Source: Mycolicibacterium hodleri
Lineage (GTDB): Bacteria; Actinomycetota; Actinomycetes; Mycobacteriales; Mycobacteriaceae
Direction: 5' to 3'
DNA length: 64,000 nt
Assembly: GCF_006439015.1 (NCBI RefSeq)
Contig: NZ_RCZG01000001.1
Coordinates: 1,068,774-1,132,773, forward strand
The notes under the pieces are model-generated. The model worked only from the letters and a program-made list of their open reading frames with translations. It made no database searches and was not told where the DNA came from. A program made the translations under genes and the position numbers. Within the stretch, counting starts at the first letter, position 1, and every line of letters begins with the position of its first letter. Positions 29,624 through 40,369 of the stretch are shown here, in pieces.

Positions 29624-30442
29624 CTACTTGCGGCCCAACTCGTGGCTGAGAGCCTCCAACTCGTTGCCGCCCGCCATCTCCTGGGTCAGGTGCTCCAGGG
29701 TGATCTCGTCGTACGTGCAGTCCAGTTTCTGCCTGCCACGGTTGAGTAGGACGAAGTGGTCACCCACCATGTGCGCGTGGTGTGGGTTGTGCGTGATGAA
29801 GATGACGCCGAAACCCTGTTCCTTGGCAGCCGTGATGTAGCGCAACACGACTCCGGACTGCTTGACGCCCAGGGCCGCCGTCGGCTCGTCGAGAATCAGC
29901 ACGCGGGCCCCGAAGAACACCGCCCGCGCGATCGCCACGCACTGGCGCTGACCACCCGACAGCGATCCGATGGGGGCGTCGACGTCGGGCAGGTCGATAC
30001 CCATCTTCTTCAGTTCGGAGATCGTGGTGGCACGCATCGCATTGATGTCGAGTGACTTCAAGAAGCCCTTCTTGCGGAGCTCTTGGCCCAGGAAGAAGTT
30101 ACGCCACACCGGCATCAGTGCCACGACGGCCAGGTCCTGGTACACCGTGGCGATGCCCGCCGCCAACGCGTCCTTCGGCGACTCGAAGGTCATCGTCTCG
30201 CCGTCGACGAGCAGCTCACCCTCGGACGGCTTGTGCAGGCCGGCGATGATCTTGATCAGAGTCGACTTGCCGGCACCGTTGTCGCCTAGCACACCGGTGA
30301 CCTGCCCGGCACCCACCCGAAGGTTGATGTCCTTGAGCGCGATGATGTTTCCGTAGCTCTTCCCGACGGACCTGAGCTCGACCAGCGGCACGTCGCCGCC
30401 GGAGGGAGCATCCGCAATGGGGGCTTCAGCAGTAGTAGTCAT
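29624..30442 (-). CDS. Sugar/inositol ABC transporter ATP-binding protein
   Basis: A 272-residue single-domain ATPase. Walker A is [13 protein letters not shown], the signature is [14 protein letters not shown] and Walker B is [12 protein letters not shown]. It belongs to the short Frc-type ATPases of carbohydrate importers, half the length of RbsA. It is the last gene of a three-gene set: lipoprotein, permease, ATPase. The set is divergent from the GntR/iolC region and shares its operator-like element with iolC, so myo-inositol or a related cyclitol is the probable cargo. Confidence 0.9.
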   Translation of the reverse strand: MTTTAEAPIADAPSGGDVPLVELRSVGKSYGNIIALKDINLRVGAGQVTGVLGDNGAGKSTLIKIIAGLHKPSEGELLVDGETMTFESPKDALAAGIATVYQDLAVVALMPVWRNFFLGQELRKKGFLKSLDINAMRATTISELKKMGIDLPDVDAPIGSLSGGQRQCVAIARAVFFGARVLILDEPTAALGVKQSGVVLRYITAAKEQGFGVIFITHNPHHAHMVGDHFVLLNRGRQKLDCTYDEITLEHLTQEMAGGNELEALSHELGRK

Positions 30443-30452
30443 GGTCGTTTAC

Positions 30453-31511
30453 CTACTTCTTCGCTGCGTAGTTACGGAAGGCGTTGTTGGCGACGACCGC
30501 GAACAGGAGCATCGCGCCAAGGAAGAACTTGAACCAGTCAGGATTCCAGCCCGCGTAGACGATGCCCTGATTGGTCATACCGAAGATGAACGCACCGATC
30601 AGGGTGCCGATCGCGGTGCCATACCCGCCGGTGAGCAGACAACCACCGATGACCGCCGCGATGATGTACAGGAACTCGTTGCCGACGCCTTGGCCGGACT
30701 GGATCGTGTTGAAGGAGAACAGCACATGCATGCCGACGAACCAGGCGGCGAAGCCGACGCACATGAACAGGCCGATCTTGACCTTGTTCACCGGCACGCC
30801 GACGGCCCGCGCACTCTCCAAGTTGCCGCCGACGGCGAAGATCCAGTTCCCGACGCGGGTCTTGAACAGCACGTAGGTGGCAACGACCGTGAAGAGGATC
30901 CACCACAGCACCGTGATGCGGACGGACACGCTGCCGATGTTGAACGAGGACGCGAAGACCGCCTTGGCGGAACTGAACCCCTCCATGTCGGCAACGTTCG
31001 ACGAGGCCACCTGACCGGTGACCAGCTTGGTCACGGCCAGGTTGATGCCCGTCAGCATCAGGAACGAGCTCAAGGTGATCAGAAACGAAGGGATCTTCGT
31101 CTTCATCACCAGGTAGCCGTTGAGGAATCCGATCGCCAGCGACACGCACAGCGCAAGCGCGGCACCCACCCAGAGGTTGAGGTGCAGGTTGTAGGAGATC
31201 ATCGACGCCGCCAGCGCGCTGGTGGTGACGGCGACACCAGCGGAGAGGTCGAACTCCCCTCCGATCATCAACAGCCCGACGGCGACCGCCATGATGCCGA
31301 TGGTGGAGCTGGCGTACAGCACCGTGGCAAGCGCCTCGGGACTGCGGAACGGCGGCGCCAGGATCGCGAAGAAGATGAAGATGCCTATCGCACCGACCAA
31401 CGCACCCATTTCGGGGCGAATCAGCAACCGCTGCAGGCGATTCTGCTCCCTTACCCGCTCATCGGTGACGACCTTGTGGGTGCCCAGGTCGAGATCTGCT
31501 TGGGTTGTCAT
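30453..31511 (-). CDS. Sugar/inositol ABC transporter permease
   Basis: A 352-residue polytopic membrane protein with about nine to ten hydrophobic spans (for example MGALVGAIGIFIFFAILAPP near residue 35 and ALAASMISYNLHLNLWVGAA). It is of the RbsC/XylH type: GLLMIGGEFDLSAGVAV is the family's conserved segment, and GGYGTAIGTLIGAFIFGM lies near the C-terminus. It forms the channel for the cargo bound by the lipoprotein encoded upstream. It lies 10 bases ahead of the ATPase gene and 21 bases behind the binding-protein gene. Length is normal. Confidence 0.9.
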   Translation of the reverse strand: MTTQADLDLGTHKVVTDERVREQNRLQRLLIRPEMGALVGAIGIFIFFAILAPPFRSPEALATVLYASSTIGIMAVAVGLLMIGGEFDLSAGVAVTTSALAASMISYNLHLNLWVGAALALCVSLAIGFLNGYLVMKTKIPSFLITLSSFLMLTGINLAVTKLVTGQVASSNVADMEGFSSAKAVFASSFNIGSVSVRITVLWWILFTVVATYVLFKTRVGNWIFAVGGNLESARAVGVPVNKVKIGLFMCVGFAAWFVGMHVLFSFNTIQSGQGVGNEFLYIIAAVIGGCLLTGGYGTAIGTLIGAFIFGMTNQGIVYAGWNPDWFKFFLGAMLLFAVVANNAFRNYAAKK

Positions 31512-31532
31512 GTTTCTACCTTTCGAGCCCGA

Positions 31533-32528
31533 CTAGCGGGTTCCGGCCTGAGCCAGCGCCGCGATTGAATCGATGTTGGTCTTGTCGATGAACGATGGGC
31601 CCGTCAACGTCGGCTGGCCGCCGCCGATGACGTTCTTGTTGTTCAGGTAGAGCCAGAGCGAGTCAACTGCCAGGTAGCCCTGCAGGTAGGGCTGCTGATC
31701 GATGGCCCACTGCACGCTGCCGTCCTTGATCGCCGGAACGAGCGCGGCATTGGTGTCGAAGGTCGCGATCTTGGCATTGCTTCCCGCCGTCTTGGCAGAC
31801 TGAACGGCGCTCAAGGCGAACGGCGCCCCCAGGGTGACGATGTAGTCGATGCTGGGATCCTGTTGAAGCTTCGCGGTGATCGTCGACTCGACGGACGGCA
31901 TGTCCGTCCCGTTGACGTTCAGGTTTTCCACCGAGCCGCCGCCCATGCCCGCCTTGACGCCGGCACAGCGCGCCTCGAGGGACACCGAACCCTGCTCCTG
32001 GACCACACAGATCGCCTTCTTGGAACCGTCGGCGGCGAGCCGCTTTCCGGCAGCCTCGCCGGAGATCCGCTCATCCTGGCCGAAGTACTCCATGATGCCC
32101 ATGGCCTGCCACTGCTCGATCCCGGCATTCAGGGCAACGACCGGTATGCCGGCCGCGACTGCCCCCTTGACTGCCGCCTCCATGGCGTCAGGTTGGGCCA
32201 GCGTGACGGCGAGTCCCGCGACCTTGCTGTCCGTCGCGTTCTGGACCAGGTTGGCCTGATTCGGACCTTCCTTGTCCGACGAGTACTTCAGCTCAATATT
32301 GTCCTTGTCCGCCGCAGCTTGCGCCCCCTTCCGAATGAGATCCCAGAACGTGTCACCGGGAGCGGCGTGCGTGACCATGGCGATCGTGACCCGCGGCGTG
32401 TTCACCCCGCCGCCGGCCCCACCGCTACCTCCGCTGTCGGCCGGCTTCCCGCCGGTGCTTGAACACGACACGAGCCCCAGGGCGATTACCCCTGCTCCAG
32501 CGGCGGCTGCCAGCCGAACAAACTTCAT
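31533..32528 (-). CDS. Sugar/inositol ABC transporter substrate-binding lipoprotein
   Basis: A 331-residue extracellular binding protein. The signal peptide ends in the lipobox LVSC (Cys22), and a Gly/Ser linker follows. The body is of the RbsB/IbpA type: AMVTHAAPGDTFWDLIRKGA, VTLAQPDAMEAAVKGAVAAG and DSLWLYLNNKNVIGGG. It captures a sugar or cyclitol outside the cell and hands it to the permease. It heads the transporter operon; its promoter region has an 18-base element and a TTGACT box almost identical in layout to those of iolC, which points to inositol uptake. Confidence 0.9.
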   Translation of the reverse strand: MKFVRLAAAAGAGVIALGLVSCSSTGGKPADSGGSGGAGGGVNTPRVTIAMVTHAAPGDTFWDLIRKGAQAAADKDNIELKYSSDKEGPNQANLVQNATDSKVAGLAVTLAQPDAMEAAVKGAVAAGIPVVALNAGIEQWQAMGIMEYFGQDERISGEAAGKRLAADGSKKAICVVQEQGSVSLEARCAGVKAGMGGGSVENLNVNGTDMPSVESTITAKLQQDPSIDYIVTLGAPFALSAVQSAKTAGSNAKIATFDTNAALVPAIKDGSVQWAIDQQPYLQGYLAVDSLWLYLNNKNVIGGGQPTLTGPSFIDKTNIDSIAALAQAGTR

Positions 32529-32572
32529 CGTCTCTCCTGTCTGCGGGTGCCGTGGGACACGGCCTTGGAGAC

Positions 32573-32625
32573 GATGTAATACGGGTCACAGCAGAAAGTC
32601 AATGCTTTGTTCGGACATTAGGACT
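32573..32625 (-). promoter_or_regulatory. Promoter and operator-like element of the ABC transporter operon
   Basis: On the minus strand a -35 box TTGACT (32597-32602) and a -10-like TACATC (32573-32578) are 18 bases apart. Directly upstream lies the element written on the plus strand as TGTTCGGACATTAGGACT (32608-32625). It matches the element before iolC (reverse complement of 33491-33508) in 15 of 18 bases, with the same position relative to the TTGAC box. The GntR protein encoded next is the likely ligand. Confidence 0.6.
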
Positions 32626-32695
32626 GCAGGTCATACTCCACTGGGCACGACGATGTTTGCCAACGAGCGTGACGCATTCGGCGGCTGTAGGCCGA

Positions 32696-33427
32696 CTAGC
32701 GGTCTACGAGCGTGGTTTCGAAGTAGTACCGCGAGGCCCGGTAGCAGTGGTCGCCATACTCCACCGCTTTGCCCGAGTCATCGAATGCGGTCCGGCTCAT
32801 CGCGAGCAAAGGCGCGCCCGCCTTTTCGGTCAAGAGTCTCGCTTCGGTACGCGTCGCCGGCCGCGCGCCGATCCGCTGCCTGGCGAGGCGGATATGCACG
32901 CCACGAGCGCGCAAGGCTTGGTACAGCCCATTGCGCTCGAGTTCGTCGGCCTCGGGCGCCAAGTCGACGGGAAGGTAGTTGACCATGACCGCGAGCGGTT
33001 CGCCGTTGGCGCAGCGCAGTCGTCGGATGGTGACGATCTCGTGGCCACTGGGCAGGCTCAGCTGGGTAGCGACCTCTTCTTCGGCCATGCCCACCTGATA
33101 GTCCAGCAGCTCCGTAGTCGGCTCTTGACCCGCGCGGGTCAGGTCGTCGAAGAGGCTGGTCAGTTCGACGCGACGGTGCACGGGGTTCTGCACCACCTGT
33201 GTGCCGACCCCGCGTTTGCGGACCAGCAGGCCCTTGTCGACGATCTCCTGGATGGCCCGTCGCGTCGTCGGCCTCGACAACGTCAGCCGCTTGGCGAGGT
33301 CGAGTTCGTTCTCGAAGCGGTCGCCGGGGACCAGGTGACCATCCCGAATGGCGGCTTCAATCGCTTGTGCGAGTTGGTAATACAACGGCACAGGACTCGA
33401 CCGGTCGAGCTCGACCTCTAGCGGCAC
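32696..33427 (-). CDS. GntR-family (HutC/UTRA) regulator of the inositol genes
   Basis: A 243-residue regulator. Residues 8-75 form the winged HTH (VPLYYQLAQAIEAAIRDGHL, then LSRPTTRRAIQEIVDKGLL), and residues 90-240 form a UTRA effector domain ending in HCYRASRYYFE. The GTG start at 33427 is divergent from iolC, 153 bases away. The inositol-type operator elements before iolC and before the transporter flank it, so it is likely the local repressor, responding to inositol or a phosphorylated pathway intermediate. Target and effector are inferred from position. Confidence 0.85.
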   Translation of the reverse strand: MPLEVELDRSSPVPLYYQLAQAIEAAIRDGHLVPGDRFENELDLAKRLTLSRPTTRRAIQEIVDKGLLVRKRGVGTQVVQNPVHRRVELTSLFDDLTRAGQEPTTELLDYQVGMAEEEVATQLSLPSGHEIVTIRRLRCANGEPLAVMVNYLPVDLAPEADELERNGLYQALRARGVHIRLARQRIGARPATRTEARLLTEKAGAPLLAMSRTAFDDSGKAVEYGDHCYRASRYYFETTLVDR

Positions 33428-33490
33428 GTCGCCTCCGATCTCGGGTGACCAGACAAGACTGGCCCAAAGGTTAGCACCGGCATGACCGCA

Positions 33491-33543
33491 AGTCCGAATG
33501 TCAGGACAAACTCTTGACAGAGTCGAGTGACGGGGGGCACAGT
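33491..33543 (+). promoter_or_regulatory. Promoter and operator-like element of iolC
   Basis: AGTCCGAATGTCAGGACA (33491-33508) lies just before a -35 box TTGACA (33514-33519); a -10-like CACAGT (33538-33543) follows at 18 bases. Inside it TGTCAGGACA is a short palindrome. The same arrangement stands before the transporter operon. Likely bound by the GntR regulator, blocking RNA polymerase. Confidence 0.6.
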
Positions 33544-33580
33544 CTTGGGCAGCCCATCAATCACCGCCTCGGGAGCTGAC

Positions 33581-34552
33581 TTGTCCACCTCACAGCCGTT
33601 CGACGTGCTGGCCATCGGCCGCAGCGGCGTCGACATATATCCCCTGCAGGTCGGTGTCGGACTCGAGGACGTCGAGTCGTTCGGCAAGTTCCTCGGCGGG
33701 AGTGCTGCCAATGTCGCCGTGGCGGCGGCTCGGCTTGGGAACCCCACTGCGCTGATCTCCGGCGTCGGCGACGACCCGTTCGGAAGGTTCGTCCGCGCCG
33801 AGCTCGCGCGACTGGGCGTCGACAACCGCTACGTCGCGCAGCACGACGAGTACCCCACCCCGGTGACCTTCTGCGAGATCTTCCCGCCCGACAACTTCCC
33901 GCTGTACTTCTACCGCAAGCCGAGCGCACCCGACCTCCAGATCGCGGCGGGCGAAATCGATGCCGACGCCGTCCGATCGGCCAAGTTGTTCTGGTCGACC
34001 GTGACCGGCTTGTCCGAAGAGCCAAGCCGCAGCGCACACTTCGCCGCTTGGAAAGCCCGGGGCAGGGCTCCGCTGACAGTGCTCGACCTCGATTACCGCC
34101 CAATGTTCTGGGAGAGTCCAGCCGCGGCGACGCAGCAGGTGCAGCGTGCGCTGGCGTGCGTCACCGTGGCAGTCGGCAATCGCGAGGAGTGTGAGATCGC
34201 CGTCGGCGAAAGCAACCCCCACAGGGCGGCGGATGCGCTGCTGGATCTCGGCGTCGAATTGGCGATCGTGAAGCAGGGTCCACGTGGCGTCCTCGGGAAG
34301 ACCAAGCACAGCTCGGTGACGGTACCGCCCAACGCGGTTAACGTCGTCAACGGGCTAGGCGCAGGAGACAGCTTCGGCGGCAGCCTGATTCACGGTCTGC
34401 TGCGCGGCTGGCCGCTCGAGAAGACCCTGCGCTACGCCAATGCGGCAGGCGCGATCGTGGCATCCCGGCTCGAATGCTCGACCGCCATGCCGACTGCCGC
34501 AGAAGTTGCCGAATTGGCCGAACAGACCGCAGTGGAGGCCGTGAATGTCTGA
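33581..34552 (+). CDS. iolC: 5-dehydro-2-deoxygluconokinase
   Basis: A 323-residue PfkB-type kinase that phosphorylates 2-deoxy-5-keto-gluconate in myo-inositol catabolism. The N-terminal FDVLAIGRSGVDIYPLQ and FGKFLGGSAANVAVAAARLG, and the C-terminal GLGAGDSFGGSLIHGL, are the family signatures. I prefer the TTG at 33581, with GGGAG five bases before it, over the GTG at 33527, because the latter lies inside the promoter. It overlaps the next gene by 8 bases. First gene of the main iol operon. Confidence 0.92.
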   Translation: MSTSQPFDVLAIGRSGVDIYPLQVGVGLEDVESFGKFLGGSAANVAVAAARLGNPTALISGVGDDPFGRFVRAELARLGVDNRYVAQHDEYPTPVTFCEIFPPDNFPLYFYRKPSAPDLQIAAGEIDADAVRSAKLFWSTVTGLSEEPSRSAHFAAWKARGRAPLTVLDLDYRPMFWESPAAATQQVQRALACVTVAVGNREECEIAVGESNPHRAADALLDLGVELAIVKQGPRGVLGKTKHSSVTVPPNAVNVVNGLGAGDSFGGSLIHGLLRGWPLEKTLRYANAAGAIVASRLECSTAMPTAAEVAELAEQTAVEAVNV

Positions 34553-35456
34553 CGCAGAAGTTTCTCCCGTCGGTTGGCTCGCCCCGATCTGCGCCGATTA
34601 CGCCTCAGTTACCGATGTCCGTGCCACCGATCCCGGTGCCGTCGCCCGCGCCTGGAACGATCGCACCACCCGCCCCACCATCCGGGGCGACGGCCGACTG
34701 ATGATCGTCGCCGCCGACCATCCCGCCCGCGGTGCGCTGGCCGTGGGCAACCGCCCGACCGCCATGAACAGCCGCACTGACTTGCTAGATCGACTCCGTG
34801 CCGCACTCGCCGATCCAGGTGTCGACGGCGTTCTCGCCACCTCGGACATCCTCGACGACCTCCTCTTGCTCGGTGCACTCGAGGACAAGGTCGTGTTCTC
34901 CTCGTTCAACCGTGGCGGACTGGCGGGTGCGTCGTTCGAGTTCGACGATCAGATGACGGCTGCCACCCCGGAGTCCACCGCCACCGCGAGGATGAACGGC
35001 GGAAAGATGCTGTGCCGCATCGCCCTCGACGATCCGGGCACGGTCGCCACCATGGCAGCATGTGCCAAGGCGGTCGACGAACTCGCCTCACGCGGTCTGA
35101 TCGCCATGCTTGAGCCGTTCATGTCGAGCCGGGTCAACGGCAAGGTACGCAACGACCTGAGCCCCGATGCGGTCATCAAGTCGGTACACATCGGTCAGGG
35201 CCTCGGCTCGACCTCGGCCTACACCTGGATGAAGCTGCCCGTTGTCCCCGAGATGGATAGGGTAATGGACGCGACATTGCTGCCGACGTTGCTCCTCGGA
35301 GGCGATCCCGCGGATCCAGACGAGGCCTTCGCCTCGTGGGAGAAGGCACTCGGTCTGCCGTCGGTGCGCGGGCTCATCGTGGGCCGCACACTGCTCTATC
35401 CCGCCGACGACGACGTGAGCTCCGCGGTCGCCACCGCCGTTTCGATGGTGCGCTGA
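34545..35456 (+). CDS. Cgl0158-type (beta/alpha)8 aldolase-like protein (IolJ role)
   Basis: A 303-residue TIM-barrel protein of the Cgl0158 family, related to DeoC/LacD aldolases: RLMIVAADHPARGALAVGN, GVLATSDILDDLLLLGALED and AMLEPFMSSRVNGKVRNDL. In actinobacterial inositol clusters it sits between iolC and iolB. It is the best candidate to cleave 2-deoxy-5-keto-gluconate 6-phosphate into malonate semialdehyde and dihydroxyacetone phosphate, since no classical IolJ is seen here. It overlaps iolC by 8 bases. The stop at 35454-35456 runs straight into three 31-base repeats. Confidence 0.82.
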   Translation: MSDAEVSPVGWLAPICADYASVTDVRATDPGAVARAWNDRTTRPTIRGDGRLMIVAADHPARGALAVGNRPTAMNSRTDLLDRLRAALADPGVDGVLATSDILDDLLLLGALEDKVVFSSFNRGGLAGASFEFDDQMTAATPESTATARMNGGKMLCRIALDDPGTVATMAACAKAVDELASRGLIAMLEPFMSSRVNGKVRNDLSPDAVIKSVHIGQGLGSTSAYTWMKLPVVPEMDRVMDATLLPTLLLGGDPADPDEAFASWEKALGLPSVRGLIVGRTLLYPADDDVSSAVATAVSMVR

Positions 35457-35457
35457 C

Positions 35458-35550
35458 ATGGGCGAGCGAAGCGACGGGGGAAATTGACATGGGCGAGCGA
35501 AGCGACGGGGGAAATTGACATGGGCGAGCGAAGCGACGGGGGAAATTGAC
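35458..35550 (+). repeat. Three exact 31-bp tandem repeats forming 9-codon minicistrons
   Basis: Three identical 31-base units (35458-35488, 35489-35519, 35520-35550) fill the gap between the aldolase stop and the iolB ATG at 35551. Each begins with an ATG and encodes MGERSDGGN followed by TGA. Each ends with GGGGGAAATTGAC, so a ribosome-binding sequence precedes every ATG, including that of iolB. The units probably arose by replication slippage; whether the short peptides are made is unknown. Confidence 0.9.
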
Positions 35551-36425
35551 ATGCGCAGCGAGCTCTACATTCCAGCGCGCAGTGCCGAGCTGCCGTACAC
35601 CGTCGACGTCACCCCCGCGTCAGCCGGCTGGAGCGAATCCTCACTGCAGGTAATCGAACTGGACGACTCCCAGACTGCGGAGCTTCACACGGCAGGCACC
35701 GAGGTGATGGTCATCCCGTTGGCCGGTGGAGGCACGGTGGAATGCGACGGCGTCGCCTTCGAGCTCACCCCACGCCACTCGGTGTTCGACGGGCCGTCCG
35801 ACATGGTCTACCTCGGCATCGGCCAGGAGTACCGGATCAGCGGTGAGGGCCGGTTCGCGATCTGTGGGGCACGGGCCGAGCGCTCGTTCCCCAACCGCCG
35901 GGTCGCCGCGGCCGACGTGTCCGTGGAGCTTCGCGGCGCGGGCAACTGCAGCAGGCAGGTCCACAACTTCGGCACCGCAGGGGTTTTCGAGGCCGACTCG
36001 CTGATCGCGTGTGAGGTCATCACGCCCGGCGGCAACTGGTCGAGCTATCCGGCGCACAAGCACGACGAGAACACGCCGACGCAGTCCGAACTCGAGGAGA
36101 TCTACTACTTCGAGATCGCGGGCGGTCCGGACGGATCGCGCGGCTTCGGCTATCACCGCGTCTACGGCACGCCCGACCGCCCAATCGAGGTGCTTGAAGA
36201 GGTCCGCACCGGCGACGTCGTGTTGGTGCCGCACGGCTACCACGGTCCGTCGGTCGCCGCGCCCGGCTACCACATGTACTACCTCAACGTGATGGCCGGG
36301 CCGGGCACCGAGCGCGCCTGGAAGATCGTCGACGATCCCGAGCACGCGTGGCTCCGCGGCACCTGGGACGACCAGGTCGTTGATCCTAGATTGCCGCTCC
36401 ACGGCATCTCACACCGAACAGGAGC

Positions 36426-36429
<4 letters not shown>
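35551..36429 (+). CDS. iolB: 5-deoxy-glucuronate isomerase
   Basis: A 292-residue double-cupin enzyme (IolB/KduI family) that opens 5-deoxy-glucuronate to 2-deoxy-5-keto-gluconate. Likely metal ligands are in WSSYPAHKHDENTPTQSELE (HxH and Glu), and a later His is in VLVPHGYHGPS. The start is the ATG at 35551, exactly after the third 31-base repeat and behind a GGGGGAA ribosome site. It overlaps iolD by 4 bases (ATGA at 36426-36429). Length is a little longer than Bacillus IolB (about 271), normal for actinobacteria. Confidence 0.93.
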
Positions 36430-38390
<1,961 letters not shown>

Positions 38391-38403
38391 AGGCCACAGA
38401 CAC

Positions 38404-39321
38404 ATGAGCAGCAGCTCGAGCAGGATTCTAGTGGGGTCCGCACCGGACTCCTGGGGCGTCTGGTTTCCCGACGATCCAGGACAGACCCCGTACACCCGCT
38501 TCCTCGACGAGGTCGCCGCGTCTGGCTACGAGTGGATCGAACTGGGCCCGTTCGGTTACCTTCCCACCGACCCGAAGCAGCTGGCCGACGAGCTCGCCGC
38601 GCGCAACCTGAAGCTCTCTGCCGGAACGGTTTTCGAGCATCTGCATCAGGATGATTCGTGGGACTCGGTCTGGAAGCAGATCGAGGACGTCGCAAAGCTC
38701 ACGGCGGCCGTCGGCGGCAAGCACGTCGTCGTCATCCCCGAGATGTGGCGCGACCCCTCCACGGGCGCCGTGCTCGAAGACCGTGTGCTGACGCCCGCGC
38801 AGTGGAAGGAGAAGACCCACGGCATGAACGAGCTCGGCAAGGCGATGTTCGAGAAGTACGGCGTGCGTGCACAATTCCACCCCCACGCCGACAGCCACGT
38901 CGATACCGAAGAGAACGTCTACCGCTTCCTCGACGGTACCGACGGCGAGTTCGTCAACCTGTGCCTGGACACCGGGCACATCAGCTACTGCGGCGGCGAC
39001 AACATCGCCATCATCGAGCGCGCCCCCGAACGCATCGGCTATTTGCATCTCAAGCAGGTCGACCCCGTCGTGCGGGCCCAGGTCGAAGCCGAGGACCTGC
39101 CGTTCGGCGAGGCCGTCAAACTCGGCGCGATGACCGAGCCACCCTTGGGCATCCCAGACATGCCAACGCTTCTGGAAGCCATCGAAAGGCTCGGCATCGA
39201 CGTGTTCGCCATCGTCGAGCAGGACATGTATCCGTGCGCCATCGACGCTCCCCTGCCCATCGCACAACGGACCCAGCGCTACCTCGGGTCCTGCGGCGTC
39301 GCCGCCGTCCGCTTCAGCTGA
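38404..39321 (+). CDS. iolE: Myo-inosose-2 dehydratase
   Basis: A 305-residue TIM-barrel protein starting SAPDSWGVWFPDDPGQTPY, the IolE opening, with FHPHADSHVDTEENVYRFLD, LCLDTGHISYCGGDN and YLHLKQVDP supplying metal ligands and catalytic residues. It dehydrates 2-keto-myo-inositol to the trione/enol substrate of IolD. The start is the ATG at 38404, 13 bases after the iolD stop and just behind an AAGG sequence. It is related to the IolE-like gene at 22829 but is clearly a separate, older copy by sequence. Part of the continuous iol operon. Confidence 0.92.
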   Translation: MSSSSSRILVGSAPDSWGVWFPDDPGQTPYTRFLDEVAASGYEWIELGPFGYLPTDPKQLADELAARNLKLSAGTVFEHLHQDDSWDSVWKQIEDVAKLTAAVGGKHVVVIPEMWRDPSTGAVLEDRVLTPAQWKEKTHGMNELGKAMFEKYGVRAQFHPHADSHVDTEENVYRFLDGTDGEFVNLCLDTGHISYCGGDNIAIIERAPERIGYLHLKQVDPVVRAQVEAEDLPFGEAVKLGAMTEPPLGIPDMPTLLEAIERLGIDVFAIVEQDMYPCAIDAPLPIAQRTQRYLGSCGVAAVRFS

Positions 39322-39346
39322 ACCTGAATTCAGGAGTCCAGAACCC

Positions 39347-40366
39347 ATGTCTGATTTGCGTATTGCCGTCCTCGGTGTCGGCATGATGGGCGCCGATCAC
39401 ATCGCGCGCATCGGCTCGAAGATCGCCGGAGCGCGGGTGAGCGTCGTCAACGACTACGTGACCGAGAAGGCCGAGCAGCTCGCCGCTACCATCCCCGGGT
39501 GCCGCGCGATCTCCGATCCACTCGACGCCATCGCGGACCCGGATGTCGATGCGGTGATCCTCGCGACACCCGGCACGACACACGAGAAACAACTGCTCGC
39601 GTGTCTGGAACACGGCAAGCCGGTGATGTGCGAGAAGCCGTTGACCACCGACGTCGCGACCTCGCTCGAAGTGGTCAAGCGCGAGGCCGAGCTCGGTAAG
39701 CGCCTGATCCAGGTCGGCTTCATGCGCCGATTCGACGTGGAGTACGCCGCGCTGAAGGCGCTTCTCGACGACGGCGATCTCGGTCGGCCACTGGTGATGC
39801 ACTGCGCGCACCGCAATCCAACCGTTCCGCCCCACTTCGACAGCTCGATGATCGTCAAGGATTCACTGGTCCACGAGGTCGACGTCACCCGTTTCCTGTT
39901 CGACGAAGAGATCACGTCGGTACAGATGGTCCGTCCAGCTGCGAATCCGGCTGCACCCGAAGGCCTTCAGGATCCACAGATCGCGATCTTTCACACTGCA
40001 ACGGGCAAACACGTCGATGTCGAGGTGTTCGTCACCACCGGCGTCGCCTACGAGGTGCGCACCGAGGTCGTCGCCGAGTTGGGCAGCGCGATGATCGGCC
40101 TGGACGTCGGCCTCCTTCGCAAGAGCGCGCCAGGGCACTGGGGCGGCCAGATCACCCCCAGCTTCAAGGAGCGTTTCGGACAGGCCTACGACACCGAGAT
40201 CCAGCGCTGGGTCGACGCGGTCCGGGCAGGGACCAACGTCGACGGGCCCGGCGCGTGGGACGGCTATGCCGCGGCGGCGGTCTGCGCCGCCGGGGTCGAG
40301 TCATTGGAGACGGGACAACCCGTTACGGTCGAGATGGTGTCGCGCGATTCGATCAAGGGAGCGTGA
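39347..40366 (+). CDS. iolG: Myo-inositol 2-dehydrogenase
   Basis: A 339-residue NAD-dependent dehydrogenase. The Rossmann motif is GVGMMG (residues 10-15). EKP at 96-98 gives Lys97, and KDSLVHEVDV gives Asp172 and His176, exactly the residues and numbers of the Bacillus subtilis enzyme. It oxidises myo-inositol to 2-keto-myo-inositol, the first pathway step. It lies 25 bases behind iolE, with a CAGGAG ribosome site before the ATG. The strongest of the three Gfo/Idh/MocA genes as a true IolG. Confidence 0.93.
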   Translation: MSDLRIAVLGVGMMGADHIARIGSKIAGARVSVVNDYVTEKAEQLAATIPGCRAISDPLDAIADPDVDAVILATPGTTHEKQLLACLEHGKPVMCEKPLTTDVATSLEVVKREAELGKRLIQVGFMRRFDVEYAALKALLDDGDLGRPLVMHCAHRNPTVPPHFDSSMIVKDSLVHEVDVTRFLFDEEITSVQMVRPAANPAAPEGLQDPQIAIFHTATGKHVDVEVFVTTGVAYEVRTEVVAELGSAMIGLDVGLLRKSAPGHWGGQITPSFKERFGQAYDTEIQRWVDAVRAGTNVDGPGAWDGYAAAAVCAAGVESLETGQPVTVEMVSRDSIKGA

Positions 40367-40369
40367 CGG

